Positions 1 to 6,479 are shown, numbered from the stretch's first letter. The stretch: 6,675 nucleotides of DNA from Euryarchaeota archaeon UBA121 (GCA_002499865.1 DANL01000022.1:1-6675); one strand, 5' to 3'. The notes: generated by a model not told the origin, from the letters alone. Numbers and translations are program-made.

Positions 1-20
1 CCCCTCATCTCAATTCATGA

Positions 21-437
21 ATGGCTTTCACAACTTCACGACGCGTCGACTTCCCAATGGTCGATATGGCGAAAATCGTTTACTACCCCAGATTCTGGGA
101 TTTAGCGCATAGGTTCTATGAGGAGTCGTGGGAGTACTCCTGCGGTCGTCACTACAATGAAATCCTGACTGATGAGGGAATCGGTTTCCCACTCGTACAC
201 AGTGAGTCCCAGTTCCACCATCCTCTTTCGTACGGAGACACCGTCAAATGCAAGATTTCAGTCACAGGGATAGGATCTTCATCCATAACGTGGGAATACG
301 AGTTCAGAAACCAGGAGGATACAGTTTGCTGGACATCTAAACAGGTTACAGTCTGTGTTAGAATGAAGGACATAAAGAGCAAGATCCCAGTACCCGAGTG
401 GATGCGTGAAGGGCTTTCAAAGCTAATGGATGAATAA
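21..437 (+). CDS. Hotdog-fold acyl-CoA thioesterase (4HBT/YbgC-like)
   Basis: This 138-residue protein belongs to the 4-hydroxybenzoyl-CoA thioesterase/YbgC branch of the hotdog fold, cytosolic enzymes that hydrolyse acyl-CoA thioesters. The family signature is near the N-terminus: V14-D15-M16-A17-K18-I19-V20-Y21-Y22-P23, followed by an aromatic helix (RFWDLAHRFYEE). D15 aligns with the catalytic Asp of Pseudomonas 4HBT (family D-x-x-G-I-V-x-x-P). The rest alternates as expected for the hotdog beta sheet, with SYGDTVKCKISV near residues 70-81. The usual Gly four residues before the YYP is Lys here, so substrate cannot be inferred. Length is normal for a single-domain member. The ATG at 21 is preceded directly by an in-frame TGA (18-20), so the start cannot lie further upstream; no Shine-Dalgarno site is visible in the 20 bases available. 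It converges on the pentapeptide gene with no gap. Family assignment is firm; physiological substrate unknown. Confidence 0.88.
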   Translation: MAFTTSRRVDFPMVDMAKIVYYPRFWDLAHRFYEESWEYSCGRHYNEILTDEGIGFPLVHSESQFHHPLSYGDTVKCKISVTGIGSSSITWEYEFRNQEDTVCWTSKQVTVCVRMKDIKSKIPVPEWMREGLSKLMDE

Positions 438-830
438 TCACTCGTCTTCTCTTGGCCATTTCTTGGTCAGTGCCTTCCTCAGATCGTCGTTCATCCTGGC
501 ATCCCACCAGTTAGCGTTCCTCCAGATAGCATACCTGCCCCTGATTCCCCGTAAATCGGCCCCATCAAGTTTGGATCCTTGGAAATTAGATAGGTTCATC
601 TTTGCTTTGAGGAACACGGCATCGCGCATGTCGGCTTCATCAAACGCCGCCTTCATGAGATTGGCTCCCTTGAATGACGCCTTTCTCATATCGGCCCCAG
701 ACAGGTCAGCCCCTTCCAAATCTGCCCTATCGAAGACCGCTCTTCTGAGATTAGCACCAGAAAGATCCACACCACGCAGGTCCTTCCCAATGTGAGAAGT
801 ATATGACCAATCTTTTACATCTTCTGCCAT
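438..830 (-). CDS. Pentapeptide-repeat protein
   Basis: A 130-residue protein, about two thirds of it tandem A(D/N)LXX pentapeptides. The run begins near residue 16 (DLRGVDLSGANLRR) and continues through ADLEG, ADLSG, ADMRK, ASFKG, ANLMK, AAFDE, ADMRD, AVFLK, SKLDG and ADLRG, about 16 clear units. It then degrades into Trp-rich units (AIWRN, ANWWD, ARMND) and a charged tail. Such repeats fold into a right-handed quadrilateral beta helix, here about four turns. Known members include DNA-mimicking gyrase-protecting proteins, but this one has mixed rather than mainly negative charge, so I assign no function. There is no signal peptide or membrane segment. An in-frame start exists at 872 inside the upstream gene, but the ATG at 830 is preferred: it follows the upstream TAG by one base and has GGTGAG just before it. 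The end abuts the thioesterase stop codon. Confidence 0.9.
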   Translation of the reverse strand: MAEDVKDWSYTSHIGKDLRGVDLSGANLRRAVFDRADLEGADLSGADMRKASFKGANLMKAAFDEADMRDAVFLKAKMNLSNFQGSKLDGADLRGIRGRYAIWRNANWWDARMNDDLRKALTKKWPREDE

Positions 831-831
831 G

Positions 832-1389
832 CTACTCACCAATTGACAGATCCTCGAGATAGTCAAGACCATCTTCAGTAAGAATTACGAAACGATTCTT
901 CTCGGGAGCTCCAGAGGGAAAACTTAGCAAGGGGCCACGGCCTCTTTCAGTTGTACCTCCCTCTATCATTCTGTTAATGTAAAGGGAGAGGTTCCACTTC
1001 TCCACTTCCTCCTCTGTCCATCTTCCGGTCTGTGAAATCAACCGACGAATTTCTCGTGGAGGGGTGTCGGCCTCCCTTTCTACAGACCTAAGATAGTGAA
1101 TGGAGGCAAGGATAATGTCACCCGTCTTGTCAATCCCACAGGTATTCAGAAGGTGCCCGAAAGAAGATCCCCTTTCAGGTATCTTCGCTCCCAATGCAGA
1201 TTTGGTCACGATTTCAATGGCCGAATCTCTCGATTTTCTAATCTTCGACAGAGCAGACTGCCAAGTATCCGTCTTCAGTATCCTGGTCAAGGAAGACTCT
1301 ACCTCGGAACCACTTCCTGTCAGGTCAATTTCTTCAGAGCCCACTCTAATGAAGATGCGCCCAATCGGTCCTGAAATTTCCTCGCTCAT
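832..1389 (-). CDS. Uncharacterised protein with winged-helix-like C-terminus
   Basis: I do not recognise this 185-residue protein by name. It appears to have two parts. Residues 8-40 (start GPIGRIFIRVGSEEIDLTG) read as a short beta-hairpin followed by a helix. Residues about 90-181 look like a winged helix: a helix (DIILASIHYLRSVE), a helix-turn-helix-like stretch (PREIRRLI, then EEEVEKWNLSLYINRMIEGG), a Gly/Pro-rich wing (GRGPLLSFPSGAPEKN), a strand (RFVIL) and the closing LTEDGLDYLEDL typical of winged-helix ends. No catalytic motif, metal site, signal peptide or membrane segment is visible. It is the first gene of a two-gene unit with the pentapeptide-repeat gene, whose ATG starts one base after this gene's TAG. 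Start ATG at 1389 is preceded by GGGAAGGAT, a close purine-rich sequence. A DNA-binding or protein-interaction role is possible but is inference only. Confidence 0.72.
   Translation of the reverse strand: MSEEISGPIGRIFIRVGSEEIDLTGSGSEVESSLTRILKTDTWQSALSKIRKSRDSAIEIVTKSALGAKIPERGSSFGHLLNTCGIDKTGDIILASIHYLRSVEREADTPPREIRRLISQTGRWTEEEVEKWNLSLYINRMIEGGTTERGRGPLLSFPSGAPEKNRFVILTEDGLDYLEDLSIGE
835..840 (-). promoter_or_regulatory. Shine-Dalgarno site for the pentapeptide-repeat gene
   Basis: On the minus strand GGTGAG lies four bases before the ATG at 830 and inside the last codons of the upstream gene. It supports the short start at 830 over the longer frame from 872, and suggests the two genes are translated from one mRNA. 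Spacing is slightly short for a canonical site. Confidence 0.5.
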
Positions 1390-1418
1390 ATCCTTCCCTA
1401 CGAATGGACATATTTGAA

Positions 1419-1430
1419 GTTATTATTTCT
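1419..1430 (-). promoter_or_regulatory. Candidate TATA box for the winged-helix/pentapeptide unit
   Basis: The minus strand reads AGAAATAATAAC in an AT-rich stretch. An archaeal start site about 25 bases downstream would fall near 1400, leaving roughly a 10-base leader before the ATG at 1389. This rests on composition and spacing only. Confidence 0.4.
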
Positions 1431-1448
1431 ACAAATTCCTTAACAATA

Positions 1449-1460
1449 GCATAAGTAGAT
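1449..1460 (+). promoter_or_regulatory. Candidate TATA box for the PAC2-family gene
   Basis: GCATAAGTAGAT lies about 40 bases before the ATG at 1494. A transcription start about 25 bases downstream would be near 1480, giving a short leader of about 14 bases with no good Shine-Dalgarno site. It shares the 104-base AT-rich divergent region with the minus-strand promoter at 1419-1430. Confidence 0.4.
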
Positions 1461-1493
1461 ACTTTCTGCGTATCCTCTGAACGAGATATTGAA

Positions 1494-2285
1494 ATGTACC
1501 TAGCTCAAGCGACAATCATGGCAGAGGAGACCAATGCGGCTTATCCGCTAGTTTTGCATTCAGAGGCAGACCCCTCAAGCCTAGGTGGAATTGCCGTATG
1601 TGGCTTTTCAACAGTGGGCTCAGTGGGTGTGATTGCCGCGACCCACCTAATCAGATCGCTGGAGCTCTCTCCCATGGGTACAGTCATGCATCCAAAGTTC
1701 CCTGCCATAGCACTCATTCATGACTCGGTCCCAAAGCATCCCGTCAGAGTATACCAGGGAGATGGAATTGGAGTCTTTACTGCTGAAATTCAATTCCCCC
1801 CTGAGAATGATGCGTACTTCGGAGAGACAGTACTGGAGTGGTTTACCAAAGGGGGCTTCGATACACTATACGTAGTGGACGGAGTGATAAGCAACGATCT
1901 CGGAATCAAGGAGGATAGCGATTTGTGGGGAGTTTCCTCTAGGCCCAGTGGACGTGATAGCTTAGATAATGCAGGTATCAAGAGAATCCAGAACGGAATT
2001 GTCTCGGGCATCACTGGATATCTAATTGCTGAGGGAGAGAGGAGGGGGCTGGATATCACCGCTCTCCTCGCAGAGTGTAATCCGATGTATCCAGACGCAA
2101 GAGCCGCCCTGATCGCGATAGATGGCCTAAGCGACCTAATGGACCTAGAAATTCCCGTTCACGATCTTCTAGAGGATGCCAAGAATATTGAGGAGAAGGT
2201 TAGAGAGGCTTTCGAGAGAGCACAGTCCACGGCTCTTCCCGCACCCGGTCCCGACGACGAAGACGACGTTCCTATGATTCTGTAA
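1494..2285 (+). CDS. PAC2-family protein, PbaB-like proteasome assembly chaperone homologue
   Basis: A 263-residue member of the PAC2 family (COG1938 type), which in archaea includes PbaA and PbaB, relatives of the eukaryotic proteasome assembly chaperones. Family features appear in order: a Gly-rich N-terminal strand-turn-helix (GIAVCGFSTVGSVGVIAATHL begins at residue 32), a P-x-x-A strand (FPAIALIHD, 69-77), a strand ending VVDG (127-130), the conserved SGITGYLIAEGERRG (171-185), then DARAALIAIDGL (201-212) and a final helical region DLLEDAKNIEEKVREAFERA (224-243). The C-terminal 16 residues are Pro/Asp-rich and end PMIL, probably a flexible tail. The tail lacks the Tyr of a classical HbYX proteasome-binding motif. 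Start ATG 1494 is used; ATG 1518 (MAEETN) is an alternative that would remove eight non-conserved residues. It converges on the Nfu gene with no gap. Family is firm; a proteasome role is inferred. Confidence 0.87.
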   Translation: MYLAQATIMAEETNAAYPLVLHSEADPSSLGGIAVCGFSTVGSVGVIAATHLIRSLELSPMGTVMHPKFPAIALIHDSVPKHPVRVYQGDGIGVFTAEIQFPPENDAYFGETVLEWFTKGGFDTLYVVDGVISNDLGIKEDSDLWGVSSRPSGRDSLDNAGIKRIQNGIVSGITGYLIAEGERRGLDITALLAECNPMYPDARAALIAIDGLSDLMDLEIPVHDLLEDAKNIEEKVREAFERAQSTALPAPGPDDEDDVPMIL

Positions 2286-2858
2286 TCAGTAGAATGGATT
2301 CTCCCCTGCCGCGTGATCCGTGGCATCAATAACCTCGGTTATCGTAGGAACGTTATCTTTGATCATGGCCTCAACTCCCTGTTTTAGCGTCACATCAGCC
2401 ATTCCGCATCCCTGGCAACCTCCGCCGAATACTATCATAGCCTTTCCATCCTCCACTCCCATCAGCTCAACATGTCCACCATGAGACGCCACAGCGGGAT
2501 TCACTTCGCTCTCTATAATCTCAGCTACGGCTTTCGAGATATCATCCATCCATAGGGGATTAGGATTCTCAAAGCTGAATCCGCCTCCCATCAGTGTCTC
2601 TTGGTAGTCAAGAGTCGTCCCATCGATGTACTTCGCACTCTTTGGGTCTATGAAAACACACATTCCATCTACATCTATCTCAATATCCCCATCCCTAGAG
2701 TCCTTTTTCTCGATGAACTGCAAGTCGTACTCGAAGCCGTTTCTTCCTCTTCCTGTAATCTCAACCCTCAGACAGACCTCCTCAATCTCTTCCGCGGCCT
2801 CAGCGAACTGGTCTAGCATTTCCTTGGCCTTGGAACTGAAACTCAGCATGATTCTCAT
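2286..2858 (-). CDS. nfuA: NfuA-like iron-sulfur cluster carrier (degenerate A-type plus NifU C-terminal domain)
   Basis: A 190-residue cytosolic Fe-S scaffold/carrier that delivers 4Fe-4S clusters to apo-proteins. Residues 3-102 form an A-type (IscA/HesB-like) domain lacking the cluster-binding CGC: the region reads GGGFSFENPNPLW and stops there, as in E. coli NfuA. Residues 108-190 are a NifU C-terminal domain with NPAVASHGGHVELM and the cluster motif GGGCQGCGMADVTLKQGVE, Cys148 and Cys151 forming CXXC. The end, HAAGENPFY, also resembles E. coli NfuA, and the length is almost the same (190 against 191). Start choice is uncertain: ATG 2858 fits the family, ATG 2849 would also, and the frame extends to TTG 2912 and GTG 2909, the latter behind a good GAGGTGG. 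moaA lies divergently upstream and the PAC2 gene converges with no gap. Function firm; start moderate. Confidence 0.9.
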   Translation of the reverse strand: MRIMLSFSSKAKEMLDQFAEAAEEIEEVCLRVEITGRGRNGFEYDLQFIEKKDSRDGDIEIDVDGMCVFIDPKSAKYIDGTTLDYQETLMGGGFSFENPNPLWMDDISKAVAEIIESEVNPAVASHGGHVELMGVEDGKAMIVFGGGCQGCGMADVTLKQGVEAMIKDNVPTITEVIDATDHAAGENPFY

Positions 2859-2930
2859 ACGCCGTAGCATTAGGTCATTCTTCAAGGCTTGCTCAGGTAC
2901 CACTATCACCAAACCACCTCTGCATGGACT

Positions 2931-3932
2931 GTGGGCGACCCTGGAATCTTCGATACTTTCGGGAGGCCGATGAGAGATCTCAGGATTTCAGTCACTGACA
3001 GATGTAACTTCAGATGTACATATTGTATGCCTAAGGAGATATTTGGAAAGGACTTCCCATTCATGCCTAAGGATGGCATAATGACATTCGAGGAGATAGA
3101 TAGAATCGCCGGTATTTTCATTTCACTCGGCGTAAAGAAGATCAGACTCACGGGAGGAGAGCCACTGTTACGAAGGAATCTCCACGAATTGGTATCTATG
3201 CTTTCCATGAGGGACGCGGAGATAGCAATGACAACCAACGGGGTCCTACTTCCCAGATACGCACCAGCTCTCTCTGCGGCAGGCCTCGATAGGGTTACCG
3301 TCAGTCTGGACGCCATAGATGAGGCCACCTTCGCCGCGATAACAGATTCAGGACACACGGTTGCAGCAGTGATCGCTGGTATCGAGGCCGCAGAATCAGT
3401 AGGCTTAGGGCCTGTAAAAATCAATACGGTTGTCAAGAGAAATTCAAACGAGAATGAAATCTTAGATATTGTTGAGAGATTTTCGAGCAGAGACATTGCT
3501 GTCCGGTTCATTGAGTACATGGATGTAGGTACGACAAACGGATGGAGTCTGGATGATGTTGTAAGCGCCTCTGAGATACGAGATATGATTGGAGACATCG
3601 AGAGAATCACGCCTGAAAACAAGAGCGATGTAGCTAAGAGATACAAGCTACCAAATGGTGGCGAAGTAGGAATCATCTCCAGTGTCACGGAACCGTTCTG
3701 TAATGACTGTACCAGAGCTAGGATTTCTTCAGATGGGAGACTCTTCACTTGTCTTTTCTCAAACAAGGGTCTTGACCTCCTCTCACCAATTAGGGCTGGA
3801 CATTCCGACTCCTACATCGTAGACCTAGTTCGTGAACATTGGAGTAAGAGGAAAGACAGATACTCAGAGGAACGCTCAATTAACAGCTCTAGGACATCTG
3901 AAAGAGTGGAAATGTCCTATATCGGCGGCTGA
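2931..3932 (+). CDS. moaA: GTP 3',8-cyclase MoaA (molybdenum cofactor synthesis)
   Basis: Radical SAM enzyme that, with MoaC, converts GTP to cyclic pyranopterin monophosphate. From GTG 2931 the protein has 333 residues, the usual length. The N-terminal FGRPMRDLRISVTDRC leads into the radical SAM cluster motif CNFRCTYC (Cys25, 29, 32). Also visible are the SAM-binding TGGEP (74-78), TTNG (101-104), the central VKINTVVKR (162-170) and RFIEYMDVG (192-200). The second 4Fe-4S cluster that holds GTP is CX2CX13C (Cys257, 260, 274) with the TRAR that follows. The protein ends in Gly-Gly (332-333), the conserved C-terminal tail of active MoaA. The frame is open back to TTG 2889, but GTG 2931 gives the normal family N-terminus (MGDPGIFDTFGRP). 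No TATA box or strong Shine-Dalgarno is evident. The 3' end overlaps trm1 by 16 bases tail-to-tail. No other Moco gene lies in the window. Confidence 0.95.
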   Translation: MGDPGIFDTFGRPMRDLRISVTDRCNFRCTYCMPKEIFGKDFPFMPKDGIMTFEEIDRIAGIFISLGVKKIRLTGGEPLLRRNLHELVSMLSMRDAEIAMTTNGVLLPRYAPALSAAGLDRVTVSLDAIDEATFAAITDSGHTVAAVIAGIEAAESVGLGPVKINTVVKRNSNENEILDIVERFSSRDIAVRFIEYMDVGTTNGWSLDDVVSASEIRDMIGDIERITPENKSDVAKRYKLPNGGEVGIISSVTEPFCNDCTRARISSDGRLFTCLFSNKGLDLLSPIRAGHSDSYIVDLVREHWSKRKDRYSEERSINSSRTSERVEMSYIGG

Positions 3933-5248
3933 AGGCCCAAGGCTACTTCGACGATATCATCCCAACTCGCGCCTGTCCTGAATGAAGGCTTTCCATAATG
4001 AGTCAAAGAGGCATCTTGCCCCATCTCCTTCAGTCTGTTTACCATCAGAGTAGGACTTGGCGGAGAGCCAATACCCAGCCAGCTAGATAGGTCATCAACG
4101 AGAATATGATGCGCTGAGCCGATCACAGCCCCCTCATGTTCTATATTCCTGACCGACCTGATAACCCGCCTCCTCTCCAACTCGAAGTCCCTCTCAGACC
4201 ATCCAGCCAAGTCTTCATCTACAAACTCCGGAGCACACATCCTCGTAGCTTTCTCCTCTGTCATCGAACACATAGCACTTTGATCGCCAATACTTCCAAT
4301 CCAGAGTGGACCGGATATTCGGGGGTCCTTTCGTTCCACGGGATGGGAAAGGGGAAGGAGGCAAGTCATTGGTAGGCCGTCCAAAGAATAGCTCGGATGT
4401 AGTCCTGACTCTATAGACGCCAAAACCTCTTCATGAGTGGGTGAATGAACTCTCCAACCGATACCTTCCTCGAAAATATTAGCTCCACTCCTGCTCTTTA
4501 GAACCCTTGCTGAGACTCTTAGGTGGTGTGAGTCCCATATGGATAGAAGGGGCTCTACACAACGATCATGCCTAGCAGCAGTACTTGCAAGGTTAGCCAG
4601 CATCACTCTAAGTGCCGAGTCGTGTGCTAGGCCATCGGTCCTCACTCTAGCACCATATCTCCTCAGCATCGCTCCACGGGACGATCCCGTAAGAGCCGCG
4701 GTGTCGGTTGCGCTGACTTCTATCACCCCACTTCTGGCTAGAGACTGAACTGCCGTGTCAAGGAATGGCAATGGAGATCCAAAGGGGTCAATATCCACCC
4801 AATGTCTCCCATGAGAAAGAACCAGCTTACGAAGGTCACCAACCGAGCTTGAGAGCAGCCCCTTTCCATGCAGAGGAGGAAAATCTCGATGATTGCCCAT
4901 AGCCCAGTCGATAGCTCCCCTGTCCAAATCAGAGATGGTGACATCGAGTCTCTTGGCTTTGCTCTCAGAGATTTCATTCAACCATCTCCTTGCTCGTATA
5001 CCTCCTGCTGCCAGTCCGTCCAAGGCGTATATTGGCCCGTTTCCGAGAATTCCGCTTTCTATCGCATGATCCAACAGAAGAACGCTCCTCGTCCTACTTC
5101 CAGACATGGCTGGATTCAAAAACACACCATCGCCCCTTCTGGAAACAGGACCGGTCTTCTGTGAATCGGGCCTCTCAGATACCCTAACTAACGTACGCCC
5201 TTCCCTGTGAATTATACCGGGCCACCCTTTCGGTTCCACCCAATCCAT
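3917..5248 (-). CDS. trm1: tRNA (guanine26-N2)-dimethyltransferase Trm1
   Basis: SAM-dependent enzyme that methylates G26 of tRNA, found in archaea and eukaryotes. From ATG 5248 it has 443 residues, longer than many archaeal Trm1 proteins of about 380. Seen in order: FLNPAM (43-48; family YNPxM), motif I LDGLAAGGIRARRW (76-89), the catalytic-region VDIDPFGSP (151-159), SATDTAALTGS (179-189), GPLWIG (313-318), and ASLTHYGKPSFRTGASW near the end, matching the family THF and K/R-T-x-A region. Two oddities: the NRD that follows NPxM in most members is S-R-T here, and the Cys pairs usually found before GPxWxG are absent. The longest frame starts at TTG 5299, overlapping purM by TTGA; ATG 5248 is chosen because it places the conserved EG near the N-terminus as in other Trm1 proteins. 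It probably shares an mRNA with purM. Confidence 0.9.
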   Translation of the reverse strand: MDWVEPKGWPGIIHREGRTLVRVSERPDSQKTGPVSRRGDGVFLNPAMSGSRTRSVLLLDHAIESGILGNGPIYALDGLAAGGIRARRWLNEISESKAKRLDVTISDLDRGAIDWAMGNHRDFPPLHGKGLLSSSVGDLRKLVLSHGRHWVDIDPFGSPLPFLDTAVQSLARSGVIEVSATDTAALTGSSRGAMLRRYGARVRTDGLAHDSALRVMLANLASTAARHDRCVEPLLSIWDSHHLRVSARVLKSRSGANIFEEGIGWRVHSPTHEEVLASIESGLHPSYSLDGLPMTCLLPLSHPVERKDPRISGPLWIGSIGDQSAMCSMTEEKATRMCAPEFVDEDLAGWSERDFELERRRVIRSVRNIEHEGAVIGSAHHILVDDLSSWLGIGSPPSPTLMVNRLKEMGQDASLTHYGKPSFRTGASWDDIVEVALGLQPPI

Positions 5249-5295
5249 GGTGACCGGAAGAGCCCATGGCACAAGGTATTGACTATGATAGCCAA

Positions 5296-6420
5296 TCAAT
5301 AACTATCGAACCTGACAGAAGGATCACTATGGGTGACAATTCGTCCATCGTCAGTAACTGAACCCACTACACTGGTTCCAGTTAGTCTCTCTGAAATCCA
5401 TTCCAATACGGAATCACAACATCCTTTGGACACCGCAATAACCATTCCCATGCCCATGTTGAAAGTTCTGTGCATCTCCTTGGAATTGACGGAACCACTC
5501 TTGGCAAGCCACTCGAACTCTGGATGAGGAGGAAGAGGATTCTCAATATGCCAACCTAAGCTATCATGAAGCCGAAGAAGATTGGATAGGCCACCACCAG
5601 TGATATGTGCTATTGCCTTGATATCAGACAAGTCGCAAGGACCACTTCCTCCCCTGCACTCCAAAATTAAATCAATCACAGGATCAACATAGATTCTAGT
5701 CGGATTCAGCAAGACCTCCCCGAGAGTAATCTCTCCTTCTGAATCAGGAAAGCGCTCTATCTCTCTGCCTGGGTGAGAGGTGTCGAATGGAGCGCCCTCA
5801 ACAAGAGAATGCCCACTTCTCTCGACAATCGCCCTCACTAGGGTGTAACCGTTTGAATGAATGCCGCTACTGGGCAATCCGATTAGAAGATCTCCACACT
5901 CTAGACGCTCTCCCGTTATGGCCTCCCCCTTGGGAAACCACCCCAAAGCAGTACCTGACATGTCCAGCTCTTTCACAATTCCAGGAAGGGTCGCCGTCTC
6001 TCCTCCTGCCAATGTAACTCTAGATCTGGAGCAACCCTCAGAAAGGGACTCTCCCAAAATTGAATGGACCGAGGGATCAGTCTTTGGCGTCGCGATATAG
6101 TCGACAAAAGCCACAGGCTCCGCGCCTACACATATCAGATCATTCACATTCATGGCTATACAGTCTATCCCAACCCCCTCCAGCCTCCCCAAATGATTTG
6201 CAATCTGCAATTTTGAACCGACCCCGTCAGTAGCTAGAGCTAATCTAGAGTCTCCAAACTCAATAATTCCACCAAACCCCCCTGGCAGAGGAACTGGGGC
6301 TCCGAATTCCCCTTTCTTCCTCACAGAATTTGCAAGCGATCCAATCAGGCTTGAGACCGCCTCGGCCTCTGAATCTATGTCTACCCCACTACTTGCGTAG
6401 TCCATCGGCGCATCACTCAT
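5296..6420 (-). CDS. purM: Phosphoribosylformylglycinamidine cyclo-ligase (AIR synthetase) PurM
   Basis: Fifth step of de novo purine synthesis: ATP-dependent closure of FGAM to aminoimidazole ribonucleotide, in the cytosol. The 374-residue protein is slightly longer than typical PurM (about 345). Motifs in order: YASSGVDI (8-15), TDGVGSK (64-70), GIDCIAMNVNDLICVGAEP (84-102), GGETATLP (139-146), LPSSGIHSNGYTLVR (182-196), TRIYV (241-245), HITGGGL (272-278) and FNMGMGM (320-326). These cover both ATP- and substrate-binding halves of the PurM/PurL superfamily, so the enzyme looks intact. Start: ATG 6420 is preferred over GTG 6432 because GAGGCG lies just before it and the family N-terminus needs no more residues. 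It is the first gene of a minus-strand unit with trm1. No other pur gene is in the window. Confidence 0.96.
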   Translation of the reverse strand: MSDAPMDYASSGVDIDSEAEAVSSLIGSLANSVRKKGEFGAPVPLPGGFGGIIEFGDSRLALATDGVGSKLQIANHLGRLEGVGIDCIAMNVNDLICVGAEPVAFVDYIATPKTDPSVHSILGESLSEGCSRSRVTLAGGETATLPGIVKELDMSGTALGWFPKGEAITGERLECGDLLIGLPSSGIHSNGYTLVRAIVERSGHSLVEGAPFDTSHPGREIERFPDSEGEITLGEVLLNPTRIYVDPVIDLILECRGGSGPCDLSDIKAIAHITGGGLSNLLRLHDSLGWHIENPLPPHPEFEWLAKSGSVNSKEMHRTFNMGMGMVIAVSKGCCDSVLEWISERLTGTSVVGSVTDDGRIVTHSDPSVRFDSY

Positions 6421-6422
6421 GA

Positions 6423-6428
6423 CGCCTC
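6423..6428 (-). promoter_or_regulatory. Shine-Dalgarno-like site for purM
   Basis: On the minus strand GAGGCG ends two bases before the ATG at 6420. It favours this ATG over the GTG at 6432, which would lie upstream of the site. The spacing is short, so support is modest. Confidence 0.4.
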
Positions 6429-6479
6429 GCACGTGTTACCGCTCATGATACTCTCGCTTCCCACGCTCAGAGATTTAGT

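Noticed and set aside
3..20. Possible tail of an upstream + strand gene ending in TGA just before the thioesterase ATG
   Set aside because: Only five codons (P-H-L-N-S) are visible, too few to support a gene. It is noted because the TGA fixes the thioesterase start.
430..795. Open + strand frame opposite the pentapeptide repeats
   Set aside because: Its repetitive Ser/Ala/Pro-rich translation is the mirror of the repeat-coding DNA on the other strand.
1096..1417. Two overlapping + strand open frames opposite the winged-helix-like gene
   Set aside because: Low-complexity, motif-free translations in two frames. The minus-strand gene has better start, context and domain-like structure.
2906..3766. 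Long open frame of 286 codons on the minus strand, antisense to moaA
   Set aside because: It lies entirely opposite moaA, which has every family motif. Its translation is Ser/Leu/Ile-rich with no recognisable domain; it is a reading-frame shadow.
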